Of a stretch of DNA of 64,000 nt, positions 1 through 10,451 are shown piece after piece. This stretch comes from Melieria omissa (taxonomy: Eukaryota; Arthropoda; Insecta; Diptera; Ulidiidae). Every line of letters starts with the position of its first letter. The first letter of the stretch is position 1. Where the stretch lies: NCBI GenBank assembly GCA_963971225.1, contig OZ020270.1, positions 21,835,689 through 21,899,688 of the forward strand. Direction: 5' to 3'. Made by a program: the position numbers and the translations under genes. Below the pieces are notes generated by a model, which saw nothing but the letters and a program-made list of their open reading frames with translations, was not told the DNA's origin and did not search any database.

Positions 1-1222
1 GTGGACGCCATTTTAAAATGTTTATATTTTTTCCAGAAAGGAATTTTATCACGTCTTTTGCTGTGTGAATAGGTGCATTGTCCTGTTGAAATACGAAATC
101 TGGGCTGATCAACCGATTTCCTTCAGGTATGGCAGTCTCTTTCAGAATTTTCATGTACACACCTGCATTCACCTTGCCTTCCAAAACTACTACTGCACCA
201 GTGCCATAAGCACTGATGCACCCCCACACCATTAAACCCCTCTCCACCGACTTGACAGTTGGTAATGTACATTTGTATGACAGGGCTTCTCCCGCCTTGC
301 GCCAAACATGAACCATACCATGCGAATATTTGAGCCTTACCATGGACTCATCGGTCCATAGTACGTTATTCCAAAATTGTTTAGGTTTTAATACATGTTC
401 CTCGTAAAATTGCATTCGTTTCCTCATATTTACTTTGCTAACGTACGGAACTTTGCGTGCCACGCGTCCATGTTTACTGCTCGCTCGGAGCCTATTGCGT
501 ATGGTGTATACAGAGGGGGGGTCCTTGCCTTCGATTAATAATTGAGAATGAATTTTTGGCACCGACGTTAATGGGCTAGCCTCTGATATTGCCAAAATTC
601 GTCTATCGAGTTTTTCGGATGTAATTTTAGGGCACCCTGGTCGTTTTATTCTATGAACTCTGTGCTCGTTCTTATAGGCGACAATCACTTTACGAATTGA
701 TGTGTGGGATTTACCAAATTTTTCGGCAATGTATCGCAACGTATGACCATCTTTATGAAGACTTACAATTGCTTTACGCTCTTCATTAGTCAATTGCTTG
801 AAACGCCCCATATTTTCACTGCTTTTGATTCCTCTGTAGTAAAAAAATGGACGTTGTCAATATTACACTTTAAAAGCAAAACTTCAATACAAATGCGAGC
901 TATTTACCTCAATTTGGTTATATTGAAGTGAATTTATTAACAAAAAATTTATATTGAGAAAAAATCGTTCACTCCGTTGAAATAATTGCCACTTATTTGC
1001 GTTGGAAACTTACTTTTTCAACGCTCGCGTGACCCAATAACAGAAAGTTAATAGTACCGTTAGTTTAATTTTACAGTTATACCTTTCCAAATTCTCTCAT
1101 ATGATCCCCTATGTGAGTACTTTAAAAAATGAGAGTGACAAAAATCACGTGTAATATACAGGGTGAATACAAGTCTTCAATGTAAAACTATACAATTGGA
1201 AACTTATTTTTTCCACATACTG
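1..1222 (-). mobile_element. Tc1-like transposon, 5' half (runs off left edge)
   Basis: The element reads leftwards and its 5' end lies at 1222, next to a TA at 1223-1224. Its terminal region is of the IR/DR type: a 20-bp motif TTGGAAACTTATTTTTTCCA at 1196-1215 recurs as a close variant at 1002-1022, about 195 bp inside, as expected for paired transposase-binding sites. It carries an open transposase frame (2-811). The insertion splits a mariner-like pseudogene inside its first catalytic motif, so it is younger than that remnant. The other end lies outside the window. Confidence 0.82.
2..811 (-). CDS. Tc1-family transposase, N-terminal 270 residues (cut by window edge)
   Basis: This is the DDE transposase that would excise and reinsert the Tc1 element in the nucleus. 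The frame is open from the ATG at 811 to the window edge with no stop. It begins MGRFKQLTNEERKAIV, a helix-turn-helix region (LRYIAEKFGKSHTSI follows), then a second DNA-binding part (KRPGCPKIT). The first catalytic Asp is D154 in VLWTDES and the second is D244 in FQQDNAPIHT, the normal spacing for the family. A DD34E third residue would fall at about 279, nine residues beyond the edge, so full integrity cannot be judged. Typical Tc1 transposases have about 340 residues. I see no frameshift or stop, unlike almost every other transposase here. Confidence 0.85.
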   Translation of the reverse strand, partial: MGRFKQLTNEERKAIVSLHKDGHTLRYIAEKFGKSHTSIRKVIVAYKNEHRVHRIKRPGCPKITSEKLDRRILAISEASPLTSVPKIHSQLLIEGKDPPSVYTIRNRLRASSKHGRVARKVPYVSKVNMRKRMQFYEEHVLKPKQFWNNVLWTDESMVRLKYSHGMVHVWRKAGEALSYKCTLPTVKSVERGLMVWGCISAYGTGAVVVLEGKVNAGVYMKILKETAIPEGNRLISPDFVFQQDNAPIHTAKDVIKFLSGKNINILKWRP

Positions 1223-1678
1223 TATGTCTCATTATCCATAATGATGCACGAAACTCTTTCTTTGCAGAGACGGGTGTATAGTTTTCTGCATCGCGTTTTG
1301 CCAGCCACTTTTTGTTTTTCGTTTTTTTTTTGGTATTTTTTGTTTTTTATATGTTTTTAAGTTATTCCTCTGCTTCACTCTTTGCACCATCGCCACACTC
1401 GTTCTAGCTCGTTTAGCTAAATCCCTGATGGACATGCACTTGTTTTCGTTAATTAATTGTTTCACTTTTTCCTCCATTTTTGGGTCTTTAGGACCCTTTA
1501 TACGGCCATTTTTTGGTAGGTCGTTGATAGTGCAATGTTCACCATACTTAACAATAATCTTTTTAACGGCGTTTATGGACACGCGATGTCGTTTGGCTAA
1601 TTTTCTATACTAAGCACCTGTTTCAGTGCACCAACTGTACACAATTTTTTTGCGGACGTCTAACTCGATACGCGTCAT
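1223..1678 (-). pseudogene. Mariner-like transposase remnant, N-terminal part
   Basis: The start codon at 1678 opens MTRIELDVRKKIVYSW, and an in-frame TAG (1610-1612) interrupts the frame. It continues as YRKLAKRHRVSINAVKKI and KGPKDPKMEEKVKQLI, a paired helix-turn-helix N-terminus of the Tc1/mariner superfamily. A frameshift near 1285-1300 separates this from the first catalytic motif, IIMDNETY, which is cut inside its Tyr codon by the Tc1 insertion at 1222/1223. The subfamily is uncertain; a maT-like group would fit the MDxETY motif. It is dead: a stop, a frameshift and an insertion. Its missing C-terminal half should lie left of the window beyond the Tc1 element. Confidence 0.75.
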
Positions 1679-1739
1679 TTTCGTAATAGAAAAATATATG
1701 AGACAAAATTTGTGTGAAATGAGTATTTCAAGGCCTACT

Positions 1740-4193
1740 CTATTTAACGGCATTTTTAGATTAAAAAAAAATGTATGCTGCGAGAAAATTACGTTACAAA
1801 GTGTGTACTTTCTTTTCGATACAGTCCTTAATTTAAGACCCTCAAATATTAAAAAAAATGAACTATCCACTGTGAGCAATACAGAAGTTAGTTTAGGTAG
1901 CTTAGGTGCAGATATTATTGTGCTAGGTGTGGAAGATTTTGTTCCACAAGAGATTTCATCCGAAAATGAACTAAAAGCGAGCGTAATCTCTTCAGAAGAG
2001 TTTGCTTCCTCGGACGGGTCTCTTAATTTAGAGGAATGCAAAGGCACTTCCTGTAATTTAGATTCTCTTCCTTCGGTTTCACAACGAAGAAAAGAGAATT
2101 CAGTTTCATCTTGCGGTGTGCATAGTCAAACCGCAAGATATTTAAGTGAAGGGACCCCTAGGAAAAGAAAATTGTTAGCAGAAGTTAGGTACTTGCGCAA
2201 TGAGGTGAAACGATTAAAGAAAAAGAATCAGTTGCAGGATATAGAGTTGCGGGAATGTAGGGAATTACTTGATTTGTCTGTCCGAAGTGATTATACACAA
2301 AATTCCGATGAATATCTAAATGAGCTATGTAGTTAACTTCCTTCACATGTTGCGTTGTGTTTAAGGAATTCGCTAAGAAATAATAAGCGCCTTGTTAGGG
2401 GTTGTCGATACGACAACAATGTAAAAACCATAGCTCTGGGGGTATATATTCTATCACTCATTGCGTATAGGAGCTTAAAAATGTCCTTGAATTGGCCTAG
2501 CGAACGAACTTTGTAAAAGTTCGTTTCAGGTTGGCCCCATTCCCCTGGCTGCAATTCTAGCAGCATTAAGGCTTTGCAATTCAGAAGTCGTGGCTTCACT
2601 GAATTGCAAAAATTCGTCTCAATTTCATGTAACGAAATGTCCTTAAAGACGCACCTGCAGTACATTAGAAGTACAGACTGCATTGTCGGGCTGGAAGACT
2701 TCGGCGATGAAAACCGCACTTCCAGAACGGCAAACAGTGTCATGACAATTATGATTCAAGGCATTGGTGGGGAGCCTTGGTCTCAACCACTAGCGTAGTT
2801 CTTTGGACTTGGCACTTGCAAGGCGCAACTTTTGAAAAAGTACATTTTTGAAGCCATTACGCAACTTCAAAAAATTGGCCTTCATCCTTGCCATTTCGTC
2901 TGCGATCAGGGGAGAAATTTTGTTAATTTTGCTAACCTGATAGGAGTTTCCCCTGATCGACCATATTTTTTGGTTAACAATGAAGAAATCGTGTTCTTTT
3001 GCGATTCTCCTCATCTTCTTAAAAGTGCGCGAAATTGCCTTGAGAACAGTAAAAATGTTATTTCATTTCATAACCGCAAAGTGAGTTGGGACGATATTGT
3101 CCATCTGCGCGTTGGCTCGTATAGAAAAAAAAAAAAAAATAACGCAGATGCGGTAATTGATTTGAAATGCGTACCTAAATTAACTCCTCAACATATTAGG
3201 CCTACAGTTTTTGAAAAGATGCGTGTGCGATTAGCTGCTCAGGTGTTCAGTAACACTGTAGCCTCAGCAATGTTCGCACTCAATAGCTCTGGTAAAGTTC
3301 CTCCTTCCAGAGCTGCTTCTTTCCTAAACACGGCCGAATATGCGTTATTTTTCAATGACTTATTTGATATCTTCAATAGTAGTAGCATTGTTTGTACCCC
3401 GGTTTTGCGAAGTGCATATTATGGTTGTATGGACCAAATAAATTTTTTGAACCAAGCCGAAGCTTTACTAAAATCCATTAAAATTTGTGATAGAGAAGGT
3501 AAAATTATTACGAATACCTTCTCTTACATTAATGGATGGCTTCAAAATATAAGTGGCTTGCGACGATTGTGGCGCACATTGTCACAGAAAGGATTCTCCG
3601 GACTGATGACGAGGAAACTTTGTCAAGACGTACTGGAACATTTTTTTGGGACGATAAGAAGAGGGGGTGGAAACAGCAAACGTTTGGGTCTGCAATACAT
3701 AAATTTAGTTAAAAAGGGGAATTGTGAGCCATCACCAATAACATCCACTAGTTTGTCCGCAAATGCAGTGCAAAACGTATGCAGCGACGTTTTGGTCCAG
3801 GATAGCTCTTGGCAAACTTTTCAATGCTTGTCAAGACCTGGAAATTCAGTTTTTGAAAATATACAAGCTGATATACATTTAGACTCATCCATTTTTTTGA
3901 AAAAAAATGCTCTTTCGTATGTATGTGGCTATATATATTTAAAATTTTATAGACTCCATAATTGTTTGGAGCCATTGCCCTACTTTGGAGATGAAGTAGT
4001 CAATGATGACTTTTTGTTTTGCATTGAAAAGCAATACGATAAGTGTTGTCTTGTGCGGCCCCCAACACAATTCGTAACCTTCATTTCCAATTTAAATAAT
4101 CGCTTTTGTGAGCACTTCGACTCTCTGTGTCACTTAATTGGTTTAAGTGAAGCTCTTTTGGGCAAAATGGGGGATATAAAGCCCTCTTCATAA
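1740..4193 (+). pseudogene. P-element/THAP9-like transposase, broken by three stops
   Basis: All recognisable parts are in one frame from about 1740 to the stop at 4193, interrupted only by TAA 2334-2336, TAA 2514-2516 and TAG 2796-2798. In order: an acidic/Ser-rich region, a basic coiled coil (RKRKLLAEVRYLRNEVKRLK, about 2160-2220), and the catalytic region. The motif around the first acidic residue reads CNEMSLKTHLQY with Asn (2631-2633) where P transposases have Asp. The second acidic site is intact in HFVCDQGRN (Asp at 2904-2906), and the Glu is intact in QDVLEHFFGTIRRGGGN (Glu at 3636-3638). P/THAP9 transposases bind GTP and cut at 8-bp targets. The N-terminal THAP zinc finger is absent here but its first exon is present in copy 2. 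Some stops could lie in unrecognised introns, but the homology reads straight through them. Confidence 0.82.
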
Positions 4194-4563
4194 GGATCAG
4201 GACATATTTTTCAATAAAAACTTTTAATAAGGAAGTGAATGTAAAGAAATTTACAACACTCAAGTGCCGTAAACTTTTACGTGTTACACACGTCTAAGAT
4301 GAGATGCACTTCCTTTTGGGGCGTCCGTCTGTTGTCCGCTATTGTCTGCTAGTTAGGATTTCGAATATCAGCTTGTATATCATTTAAAACTATTTTTATT
4401 CAATAGTGTCGGTCCGACGTTCTTAAAATTCAGGGTGCCAACATTGTTACTACTAATTAATTTCATTTGCTAATTTTCCAATTAATTTGCTTATTATAAC
4501 TTTCTCAGGACAATTTCAAAACACAAAAAATTTTATTTTTTCCTTTCCCACCACTTTGTTGTC
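4194..4563 (+). other. 3' region of P-like transposase with poly(A) signal
   Basis: An AATAAA at 4213-4218 follows the stop codon by about 20 bp and is a likely poly(A) signal. The stretch from about 3836 to 4563 is repeated in inverted orientation at 17506-18245 (copy 2). The two diverge exactly after CCACCACTTTGTTG at 4563. Confidence 0.7.
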
Positions 4564-4636
4564 TAGATTTATATATGCTTAAATGGATAAGTTAACTTAA
4601 CTGTATATATCTTTTTTATCTAATATATAAATTATA

Positions 4637-6361
4637 TCACTACATAGTATAAAGCAAAGTCGCTGTCTGTCCCTATGTATGCTTAAATCTTGCAACGGTT
4701 ATTTAAGCGTTTTTTTTAATTGGATAGAGTGATTCAAGAGGAAGGTTTATATGTATAATACATGTTTGTACGGCAGGTGGGCGTGGCACCTCCCATACAA
4801 CCTAAATTTTTAATATGGTATATCTTCGGAATTAAAAGTCGAACAGCATTGAAATTTAGTACAGTGTCATGGTGTAGGCGTTTCTTTTCATCGGTAAAAT
4901 TTAATGGGCGTTGGACAAGGGGGAGTGGCACCGCTCATACAACTCAATTCTTTAATATGGAATAGCTCCGAAATTATAAGTTGCTCAGCATTGAAATTTG
5001 GTACAGTGTCATGGCGTAAGCGTAACATTCCACCGGTAAAATTTAGTGGGCGTTGGATAAGGGGCGTGGCACTTTTTAAATCAAGGTGTAACTTTTGAAC
5101 TATAGCATTCACATCAACGACACTCAGTATAAACTAAGGATTTGGTCGTGTCCTTCGGCAGGGGGAATAAGGTGAATTTTGGACAAGGGGGCGTGGCGCC
5201 GTCCATACAACCCAACTTTTTGATATGGAATATCTTCGGAATTATAAGTCGCTCAGCATTGAAATTTTGTACAGCGTCATGGCGTAAACGTGTTCCACAA
5301 ATAAAATTTAATGGGCGTTGGAAAGGGGCGTGGCACTTTTTAAATCAAGGTGTAACTTTTGAACTATAGCATTCACATCAACGACACTCAGTATAAACTA
5401 AGGATTTGGTCGTGTCCTTCGGCAGGGGGAATAAGGTGGATTTTAGACAAGGGGGCGTGGCACCGCCCATACAACCCAAATTTTTGATTAGAAATATCTT
5501 CAGAATTATAGGTCGCTCAGTATTGAAATTTGGAACAGTGTCATTATGTAAGCGTGTCATTCGACTGGTAAAATTTAATGGGCGTTGGACAGGGGGCGTG
5601 GAACTTTTTAAATTCCGGTGTTACTTTTGAACTATAGCATTCACATCAACGACACTTGGTACAAAGTAACGATTTGGTCATATCCTTCGGCATGGGAAAT
5701 AGGGTGTATTTTGGACAAGGAGGCGTGGCACCGCCCATACAACCCAACTTTTTGATATGGAATATCTTCGGAATTATAAGTCGCTCAGCATTGAAATTTG
5801 GAACAGTGTCATGGCGTAAACGTGTCGTTCCACAAATAAAATTTAATGGGCGTTGGAAAGGGGCGTGGCACTTTTTAAACTCCGGTGTAGCTTTTGAACT
5901 ATAGCATTCACATCAGTGAAACTCGGTATAAACTTATTATTTAGTTGTGCCCTTCGGCAGTGGGAATAGGGTGGATTTTGGACAAGGGGGCGGGGCACCA
6001 CTCATGCAACTCAAATTTTTAATATGGAATAATTTCGGAATTATAAGTCATACAACACTAAAATTTAGTACCCTGTTATCTCATACATGAGTCATTCTAA
6101 TGACACGATTTGATGGGCGTCAGACAAGGGGCGTGGCGCATTGTTTGTGACCCAAATATTTTGCTGAACTTTAAGTAGCACAGCAATGAAACTAAGTACG
6201 AACCTACCATTTTCCCTTCCGACGGACGGGATGGTGCGTGTATTGAACAAGGGGGCTTGGCACCGCCCATATAACTTAAATCTATATATATATACAAGAA
6301 AGTGACTGTATCACACTCAAACGGACCGTTTGGGCGAGGCGAAGTTTGCCGGGTCAGCTAG
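4637..6361 (+). mobile_element. Non-autonomous Helitron
   Basis: The 5' end is TCACTACATAGTATAAAGCA and the 3' end is CAGCTAG, matching the TC...CTRR rule. The element sits between A (4636) and T (6362) with no target duplication, as Helitrons do. Near the 3' end a CAAACGG-A-CCGTTTG palindrome (6318-6332) and a short GGC...GCC stem could form the terminator hairpin. There is no Rep/helicase coding capacity; the body is almost entirely tandem repeats. It lies inside P-superfamily copy 1. Confidence 0.72.
4775..6290 (+). repeat. 265-bp tandem repeats inside the Helitron
   Basis: The landmark GGGCGTGGCACCGCCCATAC and variants recur near 4779, 4920, 5188, 5452, 5721, 5987 and 6251, giving a unit of 264-269 bp with a shortened first unit of about 141 bp. 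Each unit also holds AACTTTTGAACTATAGCATT and GTGTCATGGCGTAAGCGT-like blocks. Units 3-5 are the most alike, suggesting recent expansion in the middle. Small open frames through the array are a by-product of the repeats. Confidence 0.88.
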
Positions 6362-6694
6362 TATATATATATTTATTTATTATATATATTTATTTATTAT
6401 ATTATAAAAAATATTGTAAGGGTGAAAATATGCCTACAGGGGAACCGAGCACCCAAAAAACATCGGTAACGCGCCATTTTGCATACCCCTTGGGTGGTGT
6501 GGAAAAAGCAAACACATTTTCAGATCTAGACGCTGCTAGCAGTAGGATGCCGCCTGCCGATAGTTGTTATGGTTGTTGATTCGATGTCTGGTTTTGCGTT
6601 TGGCTGAATTAGAAAAGGGGTTTAATACAATTTAATACGACTTATGTGTGTATTGATGCTGTTCAATTGAACCAATCAAACTTTCGATTGCGTT
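6362..6694. other. AT-rich tract and likely 3' flank of the passenger gene
   Basis: Positions 6362-6412 are TATATTTATT repeats directly after the Helitron end. From 6420 the sequence is ordinary AT-rich DNA that would be the 3' untranslated region of the minus-strand gene ending at 6695. I see no convincing AATAAA on that strand and no gene of its own. Confidence 0.4.
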
Positions 6695-7528
6695 TCAATA
6701 GGGTGACACCGGTGCACCATAATGATCCTTGGCCGGCCGCCAGTGTACATGCCACTGCTGCATAGAGTAGTCAACGCGTTTACTGGTGCTGTAGTCGTTG
6801 AGCACACGTTTTGACGACGTGGACGATGAAATGTAGTCGCTAGTACTGCGTTTGCTGTAGTCATCGGTGCTTCGCTTTGCCGGCGCTGTAGTGTAATCAT
6901 CAATAGCTGGCCGCTTTGAGCTGCTGCTTGTGTTATCGTCGCGCTTGGAATAGTCCAGGCGTTTCGTGGCCGTTGTGTAGCCGTCAATGCCACGCTTGCT
7001 GGAAGTTGAGCTGCCATAATCGTCACGCTTCTTATCGTAACTGCCGAATAAAACCAACACGCAAATAGATTAATAGAATATTTTCAGAATATTTTTTTTC
7101 GGCCTAGGGAGAACAAGAGAATAGAATGTAAAACGTACCTTCTGGATGACACTAGACTTGCATCAAAACGCGGCGGTGGAGGTGCCCCGAAACGACTGTC
7201 AGTGCCTGCCGGTCGCTTGCGATCTGCCACATCCACATATCGTTTATCGCTGGGGCGTTTCGCCAAACGCTTAAGTGGATCTTCCCGTGCTTGTATAATC
7301 CTTCAATTGGTCGACGACAAGACAGAGATCCAGGCAAAGTGGTGGGGAAAAAGAAATTAAAGCGACGTATTAGATATGTCTTCATTAAATTCAGACTTAC
7401 TTACATTACAGTTCGCACATTGCATTTCGATGGAGCAAACCGAGGAATATGCTCCTGCTCCTGGATATAATGGCTACCCGGCGAATTGAATTTCCGCGAC
7501 TTGCTTCTGCAACTCGAGCGCAATATGG
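6695..7528 (-). CDS. Passenger gene of the P-like element: Ser/Tyr/Lys/Arg-rich protein, three exons
   Basis: Three exons are supported by matching splice sites and phases: 7528-7405 (donor GTAAGT), 7300-7139 (acceptor TTGAAG, donor GTACGT) and 7040-6695 (acceptor TTCGGCAG, stop TGA at 6695). Introns are 104 and 98 bp. A further upstream donor at 7581 (GTGAGT) would leave a 52-bp intron. The frame stays open through all three exons. The last two exons plus an ATG formed across the 7405/7300 junction give 169 residues; no earlier ATG is visible, so the true 5' end is unresolved. The product is basic and low-complexity: KRPSDKRYVDVADRKRPAG, then APPPPRFDAS, then repeated DDY/KR blocks such as KRSTDDYSKRSTSDY. 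This resembles tails of nuclear RNA-binding proteins but I recognise no domain and assign no function. Exon 1 and part of exon 2 recur in copy 2 at 16131-16404. It may be a captured host gene fragment or a second gene of the element. Confidence 0.6.
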
Positions 7529-8955
7529 CTACTTAAAAGAGAAAATACAATTTAAAAAAGTACGATTGATAGATACTCACCAGGTTTCACTTCTGCACTT
7601 ACCTTGTAGTTATAGGAATTATATTAATTTTTTATATTTAATTATATTAATTTTTAATGTGTTTCGTTGCGATATTTTGTTCCTTTTGAAAAATTTAATC
7701 AAAAATGACATTTCATTTCTGCATTGGAGGTGAAATTTGCACATTTTGGGGTAAAAGTGGTAAAATTATTATAAGACAGGGTTGAAATTTTTGCTATCAA
7801 TGGTGAATATAAAAATATATTTAAATAGAAAATGTTTGTAATGGTTATGATTTCATTTAAATTATTTCAGTTTATGCAGTCGCTTCATAGAAAATGAATA
7901 ATGAATGCAAAAACGTTCTCCTGAACACATTCATCATGTTTTGATTAAATCGTCATGTCGTGCGTTTGTAAATGAATAAAAACATATTTTTAATACTTAT
8001 TATGATTTATAAAGATGCACAAAATTACTATTACGTAAAATTTTTGCGGTAATTTAACAAAATAAACTTTGTTCTGGGCTTTTTACCTTGTACAAGAAGA
8101 TAATTACATTAATATTGATTCGGAAAGTTTATTGTTTTCATTATAAAATTATTTGTACGCAGGCAAAATCGAAATTAGTATTCAAATGTTCTCTATTTTA
8201 GTGAATTATAATAACAAGTACAGTGGACGTCCAGTATAACGAACTTCCCATTTAACGAATTTTCGATTTAACGTATGGCCAAATTTTTCCATTGATGGTT
8301 CTATATTACGACCAAAAGTGAAATTCGCTATTCGATATAACGAATATTTATGTTGTATTTGTTGTTTGTTGTTTTTATTCACATTCTTTACAATAACAAT
8401 GAATATTTGGTTTCGTCAAGTGAACAGTACCTCAATTGTTTTTGGTTTTGTTACGTTAAAACTTTCAAATTTACGTCACATTACCAACATTTTCAAATTC
8501 TGTTTTTTTTAGGGCTGTAAGCGCGATTAACGGTAAATAACACAAGTAGACGACCGCTCAACCGTTTTTAATTCCGCCTGGGCTCTAGTAGACCCCAAGG
8601 AACAGGCAGAAGGTTCGAAACTGAATATGTGAGACTTATATCTTTAAGAAGGATGGTTTAAAACAAAAACAAAAATCGTTCGGTTTAACGAATTTTTCGA
8701 TTTAACAAATTGGGGTTACAATATAAGATTCGTTATATTGGACGTCTACTGTATTGTATTTTTACAGTAATTGCCGAGTTATCTTAGGATATTTGATCTT
8801 CCAAATATTTTTTTAATACTTGATTGACATAGCAATCAGAAAAATAGGCATACATTTTGCTACCTAAACCAACAGAAAATGACGTTGGGGTAACACTACC
8901 ACATTCTGTACTTTGCGGCAACACTGCCACATTCTGTACCACTGACAGCTCGAAA
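7529..8955 (-). other. 5' region of the passenger gene, up to the element terminus
   Basis: This stretch holds the 52-bp candidate intron (7529-7580), a possible short upstream exon ending at 7581, and about 600 bp of AT-rich DNA before the pogo-like MITE (8221-8751). It then continues to the element's inverted repeat. It is repeated, inverted and without the MITE, at 15275-16054. A promoter for the passenger gene would have to lie here or in the terminal repeat; I see no clear TATA box. Confidence 0.45.
8221..8751. mobile_element. Pogo/Tigger-like MITE, copy 1
   Basis: The ends are CAGTGGACGTCCAGTATAAC and, inverted, CAGTAGACGTCCAATATAAC, flanked by TA on both sides (8219-8220 and 8752-8753). 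The terminal region repeats TTTAACGAATTTTCGATTTA motifs. It has no coding capacity. It lies within P-superfamily copy 1: the matching segment of copy 2 lacks it, giving an empty site. Confidence 0.82.
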
Positions 8956-8985
8956 AAAGAGTGGCGCTACTTAGGATTTACTTTG
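8956..8985 (-). repeat. 30-bp terminal inverted repeat of P-like copy 1 (right end)
   Basis: Read inwards on the minus strand it starts CAAAGTAAATCCTAAGTAGC and ends GCCACTCTTT. It is identical to both ends of copy 2 (15245-15274 and 19694-19723). Its length is close to the 31-bp inverted repeat of the Drosophila P element. Confidence 0.88.
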
Positions 8986-9284
8986 GTTATAGCCTCCCCG
9001 CAACACCAAAAACCACATGTATTTTGTTGGTAGGATCGTTTATCGCTACTGTCAAAATCAGCTGATATTTTCCGACGAAAGAGGGAGAAACTGAAAACAA
9101 ACAAAACTGATTGTTGCCAGATGGTGCTGTATTTGAGTGAAAAAACGGGAAAAGTGCTCAGGTCAGTTGTTTTCAGTCAGGTATTTTCATTTCAACCGAT
9201 GCGGCAACACAGCACACCTACGATTTTGACAAAAGCGATAAACGATCACCCGGTGGCTTGCTACAACCTTGTAGTTCAGCCATG
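8986..9284. mobile_element. CATGG-type MITE, copy 1 (interrupted by P-like copy 1)
   Basis: It is nearly identical to 12010-12313, including the internal 26-bp inverted pair beginning GATCGTTTATCGCTACTGTC, and it ends TTCAGCCATG at 9284. Its left part is missing because the P-like element begins at 8985. The remaining 5' part is expected beyond the left window edge. Confidence 0.72.
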
Positions 9285-9478
9285 GTTGAAATTGTAAAAC
9301 GATTTATATTTTCTGGCTGGCTTTTGTTCTTCTTCTATAAGCCTGCACGGCGTCGCATATTGCTCCTGAACTCACTGCCGACTGTAGTGTGCGCAAAATC
9401 ATAGAAAAGAAAATAAAATATGGCTGGCATGGCGACCTATATGATCACTACAGGCAATCAAAAAATAAATAATAAGTA
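9285..9478. other. Short interval, nothing recognised
   Basis: About 190 bp of unique-looking sequence between two MITEs. I see no coding frame, RNA gene or repeat. Confidence 0.4.
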
Positions 9479-10451
9479 AGGGAATTCTTGTAAGGTGCCA
9501 CCCCATAGCTTTTTTGCGCATAACTCGTTAGAAAATTAACGTATCGCCAATGTTAATATACCGTTGGAAAGAGAGTTAAAAGAGCTATGATCCAAGGTAA
9601 CACTTCATTTGAATTTTTTGTAAATGTGAATTTTACAGCCAATTTCCCATTTTACCGATATAGTACCACAAAACAATGAAAGAAGGGGGGAGGCACCTTA
9701 CAAAGAAAAAAAGGTGGCACTTTACATTTTTACGCCATTTTGGAAATCATTGTATAATTTTTTTCCTTTTACGATATGCTCGGATATCATTTCGGATTAT
9801 GAAAAAACCATTAAAAATTAAGTCCTACACTGATATTTACCTTAGTTTTTTACAAGTTTTTGGTTACTTTTTCACCGTAAGAAAAACCTTCAGTTTTTAT
9901 TTTTATGTTTTTTCTTAACCAAATTTGACACTTTTATTTACCCAGACCGTGTTATTGCGTCTGTTCCCTCAAAAACCACATTCAAATTGATGCTGACATA
10001 TATGTTATACCTTAAGTGACAATAGGAATTTTTTTTCTTGGATTGCCCCAACTCCAGTCGACTATTCTTTGTTAGCACCATTAGATTATGGAATTCGTTG
10101 CCCATACATCTTAAATCAATTACCAATAGACGCCACTTTAAGCATTATATCTTCAAACACTTTTCTTAACTCTGTCCTTCTCTACTTTTCGCACTATTCT
10201 GTTTTCCTTTTCTATCTTCTCTTTTAAATATTTAGATTGGATTCAAATATACTGTTAATAATCAATTTTTGTTAATCAATTGTATTTGTTGAGCTAATCA
10301 ATTGTTAATTAATAAGTATCAACTTGTGGCATGCAAAAGATGCAATTCTTAAATGCCGATGTTTTATAATTAATTAAATAAATAAATATAAACGTCGAAA
10401 TCGAGCAGGGGTGGCACCTTACAAAGAGTGGCACCTTACAAAGAATTCCTC
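9479..10451. mobile_element. MITE with GTAAGGTGCCACC ends
   Basis: The inverted ends read (A/G)(A/G)GGAATTCTT(T)GTAAGGTGCC on each side, flanked by TA (9477-9478 and 10452-10453). The motif GTGGCACCTTACAAAG recurs near both ends and again at about 9687-9725, so there are internal copies of the terminal motif. There is no transposase; the short open frame at 9676-9918 has no recognisable content. The TA flanks suggest Tc1/mariner mobilisation, but the family is not certain. Confidence 0.65.

Larger units (their letters stand above)
1679..8985 (+). mobile_element. P-superfamily transposon, copy 1 (left end outside window)
   Basis: The right end is the 30-bp inverted repeat at 8956-8985, identical to both ends of copy 2 (15245-19723). 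The order is the same as in copy 2, read in the opposite direction: transposase, 3' region to 4563, then the segment 7252-8985 matching 16404-15245. Between them copy 1 keeps 6362-7251 with the rest of an opposite-strand gene. A Helitron (4637-6361) and a pogo-like MITE (8221-8751) are later insertions, and the mariner/Tc1 nest at 1-1678 probably sits inside its 5' part. The bases after the right end (GTTATAG, 8986-8992) match the GGTTATA near the start of an otherwise intact MITE at 11977. The element therefore seems to have landed in a copy of that MITE. Confidence 0.78.

Noticed and set aside
1232..1582. Mariner-like frame as an intact gene
   Set aside because: It has an in-frame stop upstream, a frameshift before the catalytic motif and a Tc1 insertion within it.
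4734..5904. Series of similar 60-80 codon open frames
   Set aside because: They track the 265-bp tandem repeats on both strands and contain no domain.
6676..7026. Minus-strand 116-codon frame overlapping the passenger gene
   Set aside because: It is a different frame over the third exon; the exon frame is fixed by splice phases on both sides.
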